Shown here: in pieces, positions 49,591 to 59,238 of the stretch
Layout: every line of letters begins with the position of its first letter
How positions within the stretch are numbered: position 1 is the stretch's first letter
DNA from: an uncultured Lysobacteraceae bacterium
GTDB lineage: Bacteria; Pseudomonadota; Gammaproteobacteria; Xanthomonadales; Xanthomonadaceae
Assembly (NCBI GenBank): GCA_902825775.1
Contig: CADECF010000006.1
Span: forward strand, 155,759-219,758
Length of the DNA: 64,000 nucleotides
Reading direction: 5' to 3'
Position numbers and translations under genes: made by a program
Notes under the pieces: generated by a model
The model's input: only the letters and a program-made list of their open reading frames with translations
Told to the model about the DNA's origin: nothing
The model's database searches: none

Positions 49591-52500
49591 TCACTGAATC
49601 GGCGAGGCGAGCGGCGCATGGCTTGCTTCGGCTTCCTGCGGCTTCACCTTGAACCACGCCGCGTACAACGCCGGCAGGAACAGCAGCGTCAGCGCCGTAG
49701 CCACGATCAGGCCGCCCATGATCGCCACCGCCATCGGCCCGTAGAACACCGAACGCGATAGCGGGATCATCGCCAGCACCGCCGCCAATGCGGTCAGCAC
49801 GATCGGGCGGAAGCGGCGCACCGTCGCATCGATGATCGCGTGCCAGCGATCGTGGCCGGCGGCGATGTCCTGCTCGATCTGATCGACCAGGATCACCGAA
49901 TTGCGCATGATCATGCCCGCCAGCGCGATCGTACCGAGCATCGCCACGAAACCGAACGGCACCCGGAACATCAGCAGGAACAACGTGACTCCGATCAAAC
50001 CCAACGGCGCTGTCAGCAGCACCAGACCGACCCGCGAGAAGCTGCGCAGTTGCAGCATCAGCAGCGTGATCACCGCCAGCAGGAACAGAGGCATGCCGGC
50101 ATTGACCGAATTCTGGCCGCGCGCCGAATCCTCCACCGTGCCGCCGGTGCGCAGCAGATAGCCTTCCGGCAGCGCATCGCGGATGCCTTCCAGCGTCGGC
50201 TCGATCTGCGCGACCGCGCTCGGCGGCGTGGTGCCGTCGATGATGTCGGCGCGCACGGTAACCGTCGGCAAACGGTCGCGATGCCAGACGATGCCTTCCT
50301 CGAAGGCGTATTCCAGCTTCGCGATTTGCGATAACGGCACCGACTGGCCGCTGGCGGTCGGGATCGCCAGGCTCGACAGCAGATCCAGCCGCGCGCGCTC
50401 GTCGTCGGGACCGCGCAGCAGCATTTCGATCAACTCGTTGCCTTCGCGATAGGTGCTGACGTGCAGGCCCGACAGCGAACCGGACAGGAAACTGGATACT
50501 TCCGCCGAACTGATGCCCAGCGCGCGGGCGCGATCCTGGTCGATGCGCAGCCGCACCACCTTGCTGGGTTCGTCCCAATCGAGGTTCACGTTGGCCGCAT
50601 GCGGATTGGCGCGTACTTTTTCCGCCACCTGCTGCGCGATCGCGCGCACGCGCTCGACATGCTCGCCGGACACGCGGAACTGCAGCGGATAGCCCACCGG
50701 CGGCCCGTTCTCCAGGCGCGTCACGCGCAACTGCAATTCCGGGAATTGCGGGATCACTTTTTCGATCAGCCACGTGCGCAGGGCCTCGCGCGATTCCAAC
50801 CCGTCGGCGCGAACCACGAATTGCGCGAAATTCGCCGCGGGCAGTTGCTGATCCAGCGGCAGGTAGTAACGCGGCGAACCGGTGCCGACATAGGCGACGT
50901 AGTTGTCTATGCCTTCATGGCCCTTCAAATAGCGCTCGAGCTTCTTCGCCTGCGCCTCGGTTGCGCGCAACGAAGCGCCTTCGGCCAATTCCATGTCGAC
51001 CATCAGCTCGGGCCGTGTCGAATCGGGGAAGAACTGCTGCGGCACGAAGCGGAACATCATGATCGAAGCGACGAACGCCGCGGCGGTGATGCCGACCACC
51101 CACCAGCGGTGCGAAAGGCACCAATCCAGCAAGCTGCGGAAGCGGCGGTAAAACGCGGTTTGATAGGGATCGTGCTCATGCCCCACGATCGGCGGCGGCG
51201 CCAGCATGAAGGCCAGCCGCGGCAACCGGTCGGCGGCGCGCTGCCGCAGCGCGCGCCAGCGCCCGGACAAGGAACGCGGACCGGGTTCGTGCCGGTGCGC
51301 CAAGTCCGGCAGCATCTTGTCGCCCAGGTAAGGAATGAACAGCACTGCCGCGATCCACGACACGATCAGCGCGATCGTCACCACCTGGAACAGGGACCGC
51401 GTGTATTCGCCGGTGCTCGATGCCGCCGTCGCGATCGGCAGAAATCCGGCCGCGGTGACCAGCGTACCGGTCAGCATCGGGAACGCCGTGCTCTCGTAAG
51501 CGAAGCTCGCCGCTTTCAAGCGGCTGAAGCCCTGCTCCATCTTGATCGCCATCATCTCCACCGCGATGATCGCGTCGTCGACCAGCAGGCCCAGCGCCAG
51601 CACCAGCGCGCCGAGCGAGATCTTGTGCAGGCCGATGCCGAAGTAATGCATCACCGCGAACGTCATCGCCAGCACCAGCGGAATCGATACCGCGACCACC
51701 AGCCCGGTGCGGAAGCCCAGCGAGAAGAAACTCACCAGCAGCACGATCGCGACCGCTTCGGCCAGCACGCGCACGAATTCGCCGACCGACTCCTTCACCG
51801 CTTCGGGCTGGTCTGCCACTTTGCGCAGTTGCATGCCGGCCGGCAGGGTTTCCTGCAAGCGCTCGAATTCTTGTTCGAGGGTGCGGCCCAGGCGCAGGAT
51901 GTCGCCGCCGTCTTTCATCGCCACGGCGATGCCGATGGCTTCTTCGCCCATGAAACGCATTTTCGGCGCGGCCGGATCGGAGAAGCCGCGCGTTATCGTG
52001 GCCACGTCGCCCAGGCGGAGGGTGCGGTCGCCGGCGCGGATCGGGAACTGGCGGATCTCTTCGACCGAATCGAAGGCGCCTTCCACGCGCAACTGCACGC
52101 GGTTGCCCGGTGTTTCGAAAAAGCCGCTGGGCGTGATCGCGTTCTGCTGCTCGAGCGCCTGCCTCACCGCCGACAGCGGCACGCCCAGCGTGGCCAGTTT
52201 GGTGTTGCTGACTTCGATCCAGATCTTCTGGTCCTGCAGGCCGATCAGATCGACCTTGCCGACGTCGGGCACGCGCTGCAGTTCGAGTTGCAGGCGATCC
52301 GCGTAATCTTTCAGCACCGCGTAATCGAAACCCTGGCCGGTCAACGCATAGATGTTGCCGAAGGTATCGCCGAACTCGTCGTTGAAGAACGGGCCGACCA
52401 CGCCTTCCGGCAGCGTCGGCCGGATGTCACCGATTTTTTTGCGCACCTGGTACCAGAGCGGATCGATCTGCGCGGACTTCAGCGAGTCGCGCGCCACGAA

Positions 52501-52785
52501 GATCACCTGCGATTCGCCGGGCCGCGAGTACGAACGGATGAATTCGTACTGGCCGGTTTCCATCAATTTCTTTTCGATGCGCTCGGTGACCTGGGTCGAC
52601 ACCTGCTCGGCGGTCGCCCCCGGCCACAACGTCTGCACCACCATCGCCTTGAAAGTGAAAGGCGGATCTTCGGATTGGCCCAGATGTCGGTACGACCAGG
52701 CGCCGATCAATCCCAGCACCAGCATCGCGTACAGCACCAGGCTGCGGTTGCTCAGCGCCCACTCGGAGAGATTGAATTTGCGCAT
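49591..52785 (-). CDS. RND efflux transporter, inner-membrane permease
   Basis: A 1064-residue HAE-type RND pump, driven by protons, that expels drugs or other toxic compounds. The twelve-helix layout with two large periplasmic loops is clear. The proton-relay aspartates in TM4 are present (ALGLLVDDAIIAVEMM), and the second half carries GFVAMLGTIALAGMIMRNSV. It belongs to the branch with an N-terminal SEDPPFTFKAMVV rather than to the AcrB branch. The adaptor gene lies 5 bases upstream, and a TetR gene is divergent. No outer-membrane partner is in the operon. Confidence 0.95.
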   Translation of the reverse strand: MRKFNLSEWALSNRSLVLYAMLVLGLIGAWSYRHLGQSEDPPFTFKAMVVQTLWPGATAEQVSTQVTERIEKKLMETGQYEFIRSYSRPGESQVIFVARDSLKSAQIDPLWYQVRKKIGDIRPTLPEGVVGPFFNDEFGDTFGNIYALTGQGFDYAVLKDYADRLQLELQRVPDVGKVDLIGLQDQKIWIEVSNTKLATLGVPLSAVRQALEQQNAITPSGFFETPGNRVQLRVEGAFDSVEEIRQFPIRAGDRTLRLGDVATITRGFSDPAAPKMRFMGEEAIGIAVAMKDGGDILRLGRTLEQEFERLQETLPAGMQLRKVADQPEAVKESVGEFVRVLAEAVAIVLLVSFFSLGFRTGLVVAVSIPLVLAMTFAVMHYFGIGLHKISLGALVLALGLLVDDAIIAVEMMAIKMEQGFSRLKAASFAYESTAFPMLTGTLVTAAGFLPIATAASSTGEYTRSLFQVVTIALIVSWIAAVLFIPYLGDKMLPDLAHRHEPGPRSLSGRWRALRQRAADRLPRLAFMLAPPPIVGHEHDPYQTAFYRRFRSLLDWCLSHRWWVVGITAAAFVASIMMFRFVPQQFFPDSTRPELMVDMELAEGASLRATEAQAKKLERYLKGHEGIDNYVAYVGTGSPRYYLPLDQQLPAANFAQFVVRADGLESREALRTWLIEKVIPQFPELQLRVTRLENGPPVGYPLQFRVSGEHVERVRAIAQQVAEKVRANPHAANVNLDWDEPSKVVRLRIDQDRARALGISSAEVSSFLSGSLSGLHVSTYREGNELIEMLLRGPDDERARLDLLSSLAIPTASGQSVPLSQIAKLEYAFEEGIVWHRDRLPTVTVRADIIDGTTPPSAVAQIEPTLEGIRDALPEGYLLRTGGTVEDSARGQNSVNAGMPLFLLAVITLLMLQLRSFSRVGLVLLTAPLGLIGVTLFLLMFRVPFGFVAMLGTIALAGMIMRNSVILVDQIEQDIAAGHDRWHAIIDATVRRFRPIVLTALAAVLAMIPLSRSVFYGPMAVAIMGGLIVATALTLLFLPALYAAWFKVKPQEAEASHAPLASPIQ

Positions 52786-52790
52786 GGGAT

Positions 52791-53918
52791 TTACTTCGCC
52801 GTAGCGACGGATTTGACGGGCAGGAGCGGCCTGTTATCGCGATCCACCGGCGTCACGAGCTGGTTCTCGCGCAACAAATGCCCGCCGGCCGAAACCACCA
52901 TCGCATCGGCCTTCAACCCGCCGAGCACCGGCACGCTGTCTTCGCCGAAAGCGCCGGTGCGCACCGGCATGGCGTGCACGCGGCGAGTGGCGCGATCCAC
53001 CACCCACACCGTATTGCGGCCATCGGCGCCGCGCTGCAGCGCGGACAAGGGCAATGCCAGCGTCGCCTGCTCATCGCCGCCGGCGACGTAAACGCGTGCG
53101 CTCTGGCCGAGTTCGACCTTGTGCTCGGCATCGCCGCCCAGCGCGACGCGCGCGGCGTAAGTGCGCGCCTGCGGGTCGGCGGCTGGCGAGATTTCGCGGA
53201 TCGTGCCGGGCAAACGTTGGCCGGGGGCGTTCCACAATTCGACCAGCACCGGCTGGCCGACCCGGTAACTGCGGATCTGAGATTCGGGCAGAGCGATAGC
53301 GACTTCGCGGCCGTCGTCGCCGGCCAGGGTGAATATCGTCTGCCCGGCCGCCACCACTTGCCCGGCCTCGGCCTGGCGGCTGGCGATCGCGCCGTCGCGC
53401 GGCGCGCGCAGTTGCGAATATTCGGCCTGGTTGCGGGCCACATCCAGATTGGCGCGCGCGGCGCGGGCCTGGCCTGCGGCGGCCTGATAGGAGGCGTTCT
53501 GGGCATCGAGCGCCGAGCGGCTGACCAATTGCTGTTGGGCCAGCGCCTGGTAGCGCGCTTGGTCGGCGCGGGCGCGGCCGAGCTCGGCTTCGGCCGCCGC
53601 AAGCTGAGCTTGCGCGCCCTGGGCTTGCAGACGCAGATCGCCCGGATCGAGCACCGCCAGCAGATCGCCCTTTTTGACCCGGGCGCCGACATCGACATCG
53701 CGCCGCACCAGGTTGCCGCCGACGCGGAACGACAGCGCGCTCTCTTCGCGGGCGCGGATTTCCCCGGCAAAGGCGACGACGTTTGGGGCCGCGTCCCCGG
53801 CCCGGGTCACCAGCACCGGGCGCGCCGCTTCCTGCGGTTCGCCGCCGCCGTTGCAGGCGGATAAGAGTAAGGTCGCGCTGACCAGCGCTGTCGCTGCAAA
53901 GACGTGCCTGGCGGGCAT
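52791..53918 (-). CDS. RND efflux periplasmic adaptor (membrane fusion) lipoprotein
   Basis: A 375-residue HlyD-family protein with a lipobox (LLLSAC, Cys about residue 22). It has a lipoyl/barrel-sandwich part (LSFRVGGNLVRRDVDVGARVKKGD, then LLAVLDPGDL), an alanine-rich coiled-coil hairpin (about 85-165), the returning lipoyl half (RAPRDGAIASRQAEAGQVV) and beta-barrel domains. It bridges the permease to a TolC-type channel. It shares one transcript with the permease. Confidence 0.95.
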   Translation of the reverse strand: MPARHVFAATALVSATLLLSACNGGGEPQEAARPVLVTRAGDAAPNVVAFAGEIRAREESALSFRVGGNLVRRDVDVGARVKKGDLLAVLDPGDLRLQAQGAQAQLAAAEAELGRARADQARYQALAQQQLVSRSALDAQNASYQAAAGQARAARANLDVARNQAEYSQLRAPRDGAIASRQAEAGQVVAAGQTIFTLAGDDGREVAIALPESQIRSYRVGQPVLVELWNAPGQRLPGTIREISPAADPQARTYAARVALGGDAEHKVELGQSARVYVAGGDEQATLALPLSALQRGADGRNTVWVVDRATRRVHAMPVRTGAFGEDSVPVLGGLKADAMVVSAGGHLLRENQLVTPVDRDNRPLLPVKSVATAK

Positions 53919-53947
53919 AACGGACTCCGACCTATTTATTGCACCGG

Positions 53948-53973
53948 TCGGTATAGTATAAATATAAAACCGA
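53948..53973. promoter_or_regulatory. Candidate TetR operator and divergent promoters
   Basis: The 73-base gap between the adaptor and TetR genes contains the inverted repeat TCGGT...ACCGA (53948-53952 and 53969-53973) around an AT-rich core (TATAGTATAAATATAAA) that offers -10 boxes on both strands. Its position fits repression of both directions by the TetR protein. Confidence 0.5.
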
Positions 53974-53991
53974 TTAGTCTAGTATTACGTC

Positions 53992-54651
53992 ATGAGCAAG
54001 CCAGCCGCCGCCAGCAATCTCGATACTCGAGCCAAAACCACCAGTCCTGGTCGCCCCAAGGACTTGAACAAACGCGCCGCCATTCTGGAAACGGCGAAGC
54101 GCCTGTTCACCCTGCAGGGCTTCGACGGCGTCAGCATGGACCAGATCGCCAGCGACGCCGGGGTTTCCAAGCTGACCGTCTACAGCCATTTCGGCGACAA
54201 GGACGCGTTGTTCATGGAAGCGATCCGCGCCAAGTGCGAAGAGCAGATGCCGCCGGACTTGTTCCCCGCGGACCTGAAAGGCCCGCTGCGGGTGCAACTG
54301 ACCCGGATCGCGCAGGCCTTCTTCGCCCTGATCACCAGCGACGAGGCGCTGTCGATGCATCGGATGATGCTGACCCAGTCCAGCGACGTTCGCGTCCGCC
54401 AGATGTTCTGGCAGGCCGGGCCGCAGCGCGTACAGGAAGCGTTCAACGAATTCCTGCAGGCGCGCGTCGCCGCCGGCGAGCTGGTGGTGCCCGACATCGC
54501 CCGCGCGCCGTCGCAGTTCTTCTGCCTGCTGAAAGGCGAGTTGCATATGCGCATGGTCAGCGGTCTTTGCAGCGCCCCCACCCAACGCGAAGTCGATGCG
54601 CATATCGATGCCACCGTCGACCTGTTCCTGCGCGCCCATGAGCCGCGCTGA
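53992..54651 (+). CDS. TetR/AcrR family transcriptional regulator
   Basis: A 219-residue repressor. The N-terminal HTH is typical (AAILETAKRLFTLQGFDGVS, then MDQIASDAGVSKLTVYSHF). The C-terminal ligand domain resembles the AefR-like group. It is divergent from the RND adaptor and permease and presumably represses them until a pump substrate binds. A perfect 8-bp hairpin (GCGATGAC/GTCATCGC, 54689-54708) follows, without a T-run. Confidence 0.92.
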   Translation: MSKPAAASNLDTRAKTTSPGRPKDLNKRAAILETAKRLFTLQGFDGVSMDQIASDAGVSKLTVYSHFGDKDALFMEAIRAKCEEQMPPDLFPADLKGPLRVQLTRIAQAFFALITSDEALSMHRMMLTQSSDVRVRQMFWQAGPQRVQEAFNEFLQARVAAGELVVPDIARAPSQFFCLLKGELHMRMVSGLCSAPTQREVDAHIDATVDLFLRAHEPR

Positions 54652-54836
54652 GCCGGTGTCCGCCGCCGCATCGCGGACGTCCGCGGTCGCGATGACAGTT
54701 GTCATCGCTACAAGAGTCTCGGTTACTTCCGGCACTCAGAGCCCCCTGCGGTGTGGGCGATCCTGTTTCCCGCACTTTCCCCACCCTGCCGCCAGAGACC
54801 GGTAAAATCGCGGGCCGACCGCACCAGGCACAGAGC

Positions 54837-55493
54837 ATGACGATCGATTACGCCAAAGTCCGCGAAAACATGGTCGAACAGCAGGTGCGCCCCTGGGACG
54901 TGCTGGATACGCGCGTGCTGGAAGCCCTGGGCGCCGTGCCGCGCGATGCGTTCGTGCCCGATGCGTACCGCACGCTGGCCTACGCCGACCTGGAATTGCC
55001 GATCGGCCACGGCCAATCGATGATGAAGCCGGTGGTCGAGGGACGCATGCTGCAGGGTTTGGAACTGGACGCGGGCGACGAAGTGCTGGAGATCGGCACC
55101 GGCACCGGTTTCGTGACCGCCTGCCTGGGTTATCTGGCACGCGATGTGCATAGTCTGGAAATAGTGCCGGAACTCGCGGCCGCGGCGAGCGCGCGTTTGG
55201 CGCAGCGCGGTTACGACAATAACGTACGCATCGAAACCGCCGATGCGCTGGCCTGGGACACGGCGCGCCGCTTCGACGCGATCTGCGTCACGGCCGCCGT
55301 CGATACGGTGCCGGCGCGCTTCGTCGAATGGCTGCGTCCCGGCGGACGCCTGTTCGTGGTCCGCGGCCGCGCGCCGGTGATGGAAGCGATTTGTTTGCGC
55401 AACGAAGTCAACGCTCCGCGCATCGAGTCGTTATTCGAAACCGAATTGCAGTATCTCGCCGGCGCCGCGCCGGCACCCGAATTCCACTTGTGA
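54837..55493 (+). CDS. pcm: Protein-L-isoaspartate O-methyltransferase family protein
   Basis: A 218-residue SAM methyltransferase. LPIGHGQSMMKPVVEGRML and the SAM loop VLEIGTGTGFVTACLGYLA follow the PIMT family, as does RPGGRLFVV. Family members methylate damaged isoaspartyl residues for repair. The family's usual IGHGQTIS reads IGHGQSMM here, as in other Xanthomonadaceae tolC-linked homologues, so a specialised substrate is possible. The ATG at 54837 follows a TAAAAT box 29 bases upstream. It precedes tolC by 64 bases. Confidence 0.88.
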   Translation: MTIDYAKVRENMVEQQVRPWDVLDTRVLEALGAVPRDAFVPDAYRTLAYADLELPIGHGQSMMKPVVEGRMLQGLELDAGDEVLEIGTGTGFVTACLGYLARDVHSLEIVPELAAAASARLAQRGYDNNVRIETADALAWDTARRFDAICVTAAVDTVPARFVEWLRPGGRLFVVRGRAPVMEAICLRNEVNAPRIESLFETELQYLAGAAPAPEFHL

Positions 55494-55557
55494 TCGATTA
55501 AGAACCCGCCCGCGCACCGAAGCGCGGACTGCCAATAAAAACCAAGGACCTCCCCGC

Positions 55558-56958
55558 ATGAGTCGCCGTCCGCTGTTTTTCGCCCTCGCCCTGGCCCTGC
55601 TGCCCGCCAGCGCTTTCGCCGAAGACCTGTTGCAGACCTATGAGCTGGCCCGCACCGGCGATCCGCAATTGTCCGCCGCCGAAGCCGACCGTCGCGCGGT
55701 CAAGGAAGGCGCCGTGCAGGCGCGCGGCGCGATGCTGCCGCAGATCGACGCCAGCGCTACGTTCAACCGCCAGCGCAACTACAGCGACAGCCCGGTGCAG
55801 ATCGACCCCGACACCGGCTCGATCTCGGGCGGCAACCGCCGCACCGAAACCTCCAGCCGAAGCACCGGGGTCAACGTCGACCAGATGATCTTCGACTTCG
55901 GCAATTTCGCGCGCCTCAAAAGCCAGAAGGCGCTCAGCAAGGGCGCCGACTTCTCGCTGGAAAGCGCCGGCGACGCTCTGATCACGCGCACTTCGCAAGC
56001 CTATTTCAACGTGCTGGTCGCGATCGAAACGCTGGCCGCGGCCGAAGCGCAGGAAACCGCGCTGAAGAAGCAATTCGATTTCGCCGACAAGCGCTTGGAA
56101 GTGGGTCTGGCGCCGATCACGGACGTGCACGAGGCGCGCGCGCAGTACGACAGCGCCCGCGCCAATACCATCGTTCGCCGCAACGAGCTCGAGGACACCT
56201 ACCAGGCGCTGACCGAGATCACCGGGCAGCCGGTACGCAACCTCAAGGGCCTGCCGGAGGATTACAAGCCGGAACTGCCGCCGGAGCAGACCGTCGAGAG
56301 CTGGGTCGAAAGCGCGGTCAAGAACAATCCCGCGCTGGCGGCTACCCAATACCAGGTGGATTCGGCGGCCGCCGATGTGCAAACGGCGCGCGCCGGCCAC
56401 CTGCCGCGCCTTTATCTGAGCGGCAGCTACAACGACAATACCAATTGGGGCGACGTCACGTTCGGCGGGACGCGGTTTCCGTTCACCGACGATCACGGGT
56501 ACGGTCCCTCGGTAGGCCTGACGCTTTCGGTGCCGATCTTTTCCGGCGGCATAACGCAGTCGCAAGTGCGTGCGGCCATCGCACGCCGCGACGCCGCGCA
56601 AAACCGGCTGGAACAGCAGAAGCGCGCGCTCGAGCGCAGCACGCGCAGCGCTTACCAGGCGCTGATCGCGGGCGTGAGCGAAGTCGAAGCGCGGCGCTTG
56701 GCGGTCGTGTCGGCGAAGGCCGCGTACGAAGCTTCGCAGGTCGGCCTGGAAGTGGGCACCCGCACCGTGATCGACGTGCTGATCAACCAGCAGAACCTGT
56801 TCAACGCGCAGCAGCTGTACGCGCAGGCCAAGTACGGCTTCCTGCAGAACCGTCTGTTGTTGGACCAGTCCGCCGGCACGCTGGACATCGACGACGTGCA
56901 GGAAGTGAACCGCCTGCTGACCGTTAACGCCGAAGCGCAGTTGCAGCCGACGCAATAA
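55558..56958 (+). CDS. tolC: TolC-type outer-membrane channel protein
   Basis: A 466-residue outer-membrane efflux protein with a clear signal peptide (RPLFFALALALLPASAFAE). Two repeats of the OEP domain are visible, each with long coiled-coil helices (for example ITDVHEARAQYDSARANTIV and TRTVIDVLINQQNLFNAQQL). It forms the trimeric exit duct for RND pumps and type I secretion systems. It lies 1.6 kb from, and in the same stretch as, an RND pump that lacks its own channel. An intrinsic terminator follows. Confidence 0.93.
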   Translation: MSRRPLFFALALALLPASAFAEDLLQTYELARTGDPQLSAAEADRRAVKEGAVQARGAMLPQIDASATFNRQRNYSDSPVQIDPDTGSISGGNRRTETSSRSTGVNVDQMIFDFGNFARLKSQKALSKGADFSLESAGDALITRTSQAYFNVLVAIETLAAAEAQETALKKQFDFADKRLEVGLAPITDVHEARAQYDSARANTIVRRNELEDTYQALTEITGQPVRNLKGLPEDYKPELPPEQTVESWVESAVKNNPALAATQYQVDSAAADVQTARAGHLPRLYLSGSYNDNTNWGDVTFGGTRFPFTDDHGYGPSVGLTLSVPIFSGGITQSQVRAAIARRDAAQNRLEQQKRALERSTRSAYQALIAGVSEVEARRLAVVSAKAAYEASQVGLEVGTRTVIDVLINQQNLFNAQQLYAQAKYGFLQNRLLLDQSAGTLDIDDVQEVNRLLTVNAEAQLQPTQ

Positions 56959-57020
56959 CCCATCGCGCATTCCGGGCTATGCCGCAGGCCGCGCCCGCGA
57001 AAAACCCGATAGATCCATAC

Positions 57021-57054
57021 ACGATCCCGGCGCAAGCCGGGATCGTCGTTTTTT
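57021..57054 (+). terminator. Rho-independent terminator of tolC
   Basis: Perfect 11-bp stem ACGATCCCGGC/GCCGGGATCGT with a GCAA loop, then CG and six T residues, 62 bases after the tolC stop. Confidence 0.93.
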
Positions 57055-57860
57055 CGCCTTGTAGAGTGGGGCTTGCTCCGCTGCCCTTGCTTCTAAACCG
57101 TCATCCCAGCGGACGCTGGGACCCATTTGCTCTTGCTCCTAAAGCCGTCATCCCAGCGAAAGCTGGGACCCATATTGCTTTTGCCCGTCGCCCGTCATCC
57201 AGACGCACGCCGGAATCCACGCCCGACGTGGCCGGTGAACGGCGCAGCGACTCGCGCCATGGAAAAAAGCTTCCGCGCTGCGCGCGGGTCACTTTCTTTG
57301 TTGGCCCAAAGAAAGTAACCCAAGAAAGGGCCCGAAGCTTATGTGATTCGCATCAGCTGAAAGTTTGTTAGCGCTCATGCTCTCGTCGCGGTTGACCTTC
57401 TTACGCAGGCATTAGATTTTGATTCGCCGCATCTGCAATGACGTGGCTTTTGCGGAATTCGCTAAGGCACAGTTCTTGTAGATCGCATCGAATCTAATAT
57501 CGAAGCGACGGAGGAATCCCGAGAGCCGGCGAGCGGCGGCCAAGAACACCGGGTTGCCTATCGCCGCCATCTCTTCCAAAGGCCCTTTTTCTTTGGTTAC
57601 TTTTCTTTTTGGGCCGTACAAAAAGAAAGCATGCCCTGAGCTTGTCGAAGGGTAACCCGGCCGCGGTTTTAGCGGATGGAACCCCGAACGAAGTGAGGCA
57701 GATCACCACAGACCACCAGCAAAGAGCAGCGGGGCAAGCCCCGCTCTACAAAGAGCGAAGCAAAGTCACTGGATGACATGCCGCTCCTGCGGCATGCCCT
57801 TCGGGCCATCCGCTGCGCGGATGTTCGCTCCGGCATCCTGCCTCCGCAGTCCCGCCTTCG
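57055..57860. repeat. Repeat-filled gap (no gene seen)
   Basis: About 800 bases between tolC and waaA with no convincing gene. It holds a GTAGAGTGGGGCTTGCTCCGC copy (about 57060-57083), two tandem CATCCCAGCG copies (about 57100-57175), an inverted variant of the 49-kb element (57240-57423), a TTTCTTTGGTTAC stem with AAAGAAAG (about 57588-57630), a GCGGGGCAAGCCCCGCTCTACAA copy (about 57728-57751; only part of the repeat unit) and a CCCGCCTTCGCGGG copy near 57850. Confidence 0.75.
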
Positions 57861-57874
57861 CGGGGATGACGGGT

Positions 57875-59188
57875 TCAGGGGCTTTCAACCGCGGTTACCG
57901 CCGGCAACTGCGGCTCGATCAACGCCATCGTCCGCGCAAGCGCGCCGCGCCCTTGCGCGACCAGCGCCAAGCCGGCATTGCCCATCGCGATACGCGCCTG
58001 GCCATCGGCGAGCAGCGTCTCCAATGCCGGGCAGAGTTCTTCGGCGCCGGCGATGATCCGCAGCGCGCCCGCCTGTTCCAGGTGCGAAGCGATCTCCGCG
58101 AAATTGTGCAAGTGCGGGCCGGTAACGATGGCCTTGCCCAACGCCGCCGGCTCGAGCAGATTGTGCCCGCCGATCGGTTGCAGACTGCCGCCGACGAAAG
58201 CGGCGTCGGCGCAGGCGTAGAAATCGGCGAGCTCGCCCAGCGTGTCGATCACGAATACCGCATCGCCCGCGCGCGGCCAGCGATCCTTGCTTCGCAATGC
58301 CACCTGCAGGCCTTCGCCGCGCGCCAATTCGGCCACCGGCCGGAACCGTTCCGGATGCCGCGGCGCCCACAACAACAATAGATCCGGCCAGCGCTTGCGC
58401 AGGCAGCGATGCGCGGCGATCACCGCGGCCTCTTCGCCATCGTGCGTGCTGGCCGCGATCCATACCGGCCGCGCTACGCCCAGGCTGTCCTGGAATTGCG
58501 CCAGGAAAGCGGCCGCGCCGGCCGGCACGGCGACGTCGTACTTGAGATTCCCGGTGACCACCACCCGTTCGCGCAGCGCGCCGAGCGCGATGAAGCGTTC
58601 GCCATCCGCGGCCGATTGCGCCGCTACCCGCGTCACGCTGCGCAGCGCGCGCCCGATCAGCGGGCGCAATACCCGATAGCCGCGCATCGAGCGTTCCGAC
58701 AGGCGCGCATTGAGTACGTACGACGGGATGTCGCGGTCGCGGCAGCCGAACAGCAGATTCGGCCACAGTTCGGTTTCCAGGATCAGCGCGATCCTGGGCC
58801 GGAAATGGTCGAGGAAACGGCCGACCGCACCGGGCAGGTCGTAAGGCAGATACACGTGCTCGACCGCATCCAGCCACAGTGAGCGGGCGCGCGCCGAGCC
58901 GGTGGGCGTGATCGTGGTGACCACCAGCCGCAGGTCCGGCCGCGCGCGGCGCAGGGCATCGACCAGCGGTGCCGCGGCATTGACTTCGCCCACCGACACC
59001 GCATGCAGCCAGATCGTGGCGGCATCACGGCGCGGCGAGTAGGCGGCGTAACGCTCGTTCCAGCGCTGGAAGTATTCGCGGTGGCGGAAACCGCGCCAGA
59101 TCAGGTGGTACAGCGTGACCGGCGCCAACAGGTACAGGGTCGCCGAGTACAGGGCGCGCAGAATTCGTTCGATCGGGTCACCCTGCAT
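57875..59188 (-). CDS. waaA: 3-deoxy-D-manno-octulosonic acid (Kdo) transferase
   Basis: A 437-residue GT-B enzyme that adds Kdo to lipid IVA at the inner membrane. An N-terminal anchor (LYSATLYLLAPVTLYHLIW) is followed by LHAVSVGEVNAAAPLV with the catalytic glutamate, ILETELWPNLL, and the C-terminal nucleotide-binding region (GGSLQPIGGHNLLEPAALGKAIVTGP, here in part). The ATG at 59188 gives the usual length; the open frame further upstream would overlap the divergent acyltransferase gene. Confidence 0.95.
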   Translation of the reverse strand: MQGDPIERILRALYSATLYLLAPVTLYHLIWRGFRHREYFQRWNERYAAYSPRRDAATIWLHAVSVGEVNAAAPLVDALRRARPDLRLVVTTITPTGSARARSLWLDAVEHVYLPYDLPGAVGRFLDHFRPRIALILETELWPNLLFGCRDRDIPSYVLNARLSERSMRGYRVLRPLIGRALRSVTRVAAQSAADGERFIALGALRERVVVTGNLKYDVAVPAGAAAFLAQFQDSLGVARPVWIAASTHDGEEAAVIAAHRCLRKRWPDLLLLWAPRHPERFRPVAELARGEGLQVALRSKDRWPRAGDAVFVIDTLGELADFYACADAAFVGGSLQPIGGHNLLEPAALGKAIVTGPHLHNFAEIASHLEQAGALRIIAGAEELCPALETLLADGQARIAMGNAGLALVAQGRGALARTMALIEPQLPAVTAVESP

Positions 59189-59238
59189 ACCGACACAGCA
59201 TAGCGAAGCGGCGCGCTTTGTTGGCCTAAAATCGACGC

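Noticed and set aside
50461-53091. An 876-codon open frame antisense to the RND pump genes
   Set aside because: Composition is His/Arg/Gln-rich nonsense typical of shadows, and it spans two real genes.
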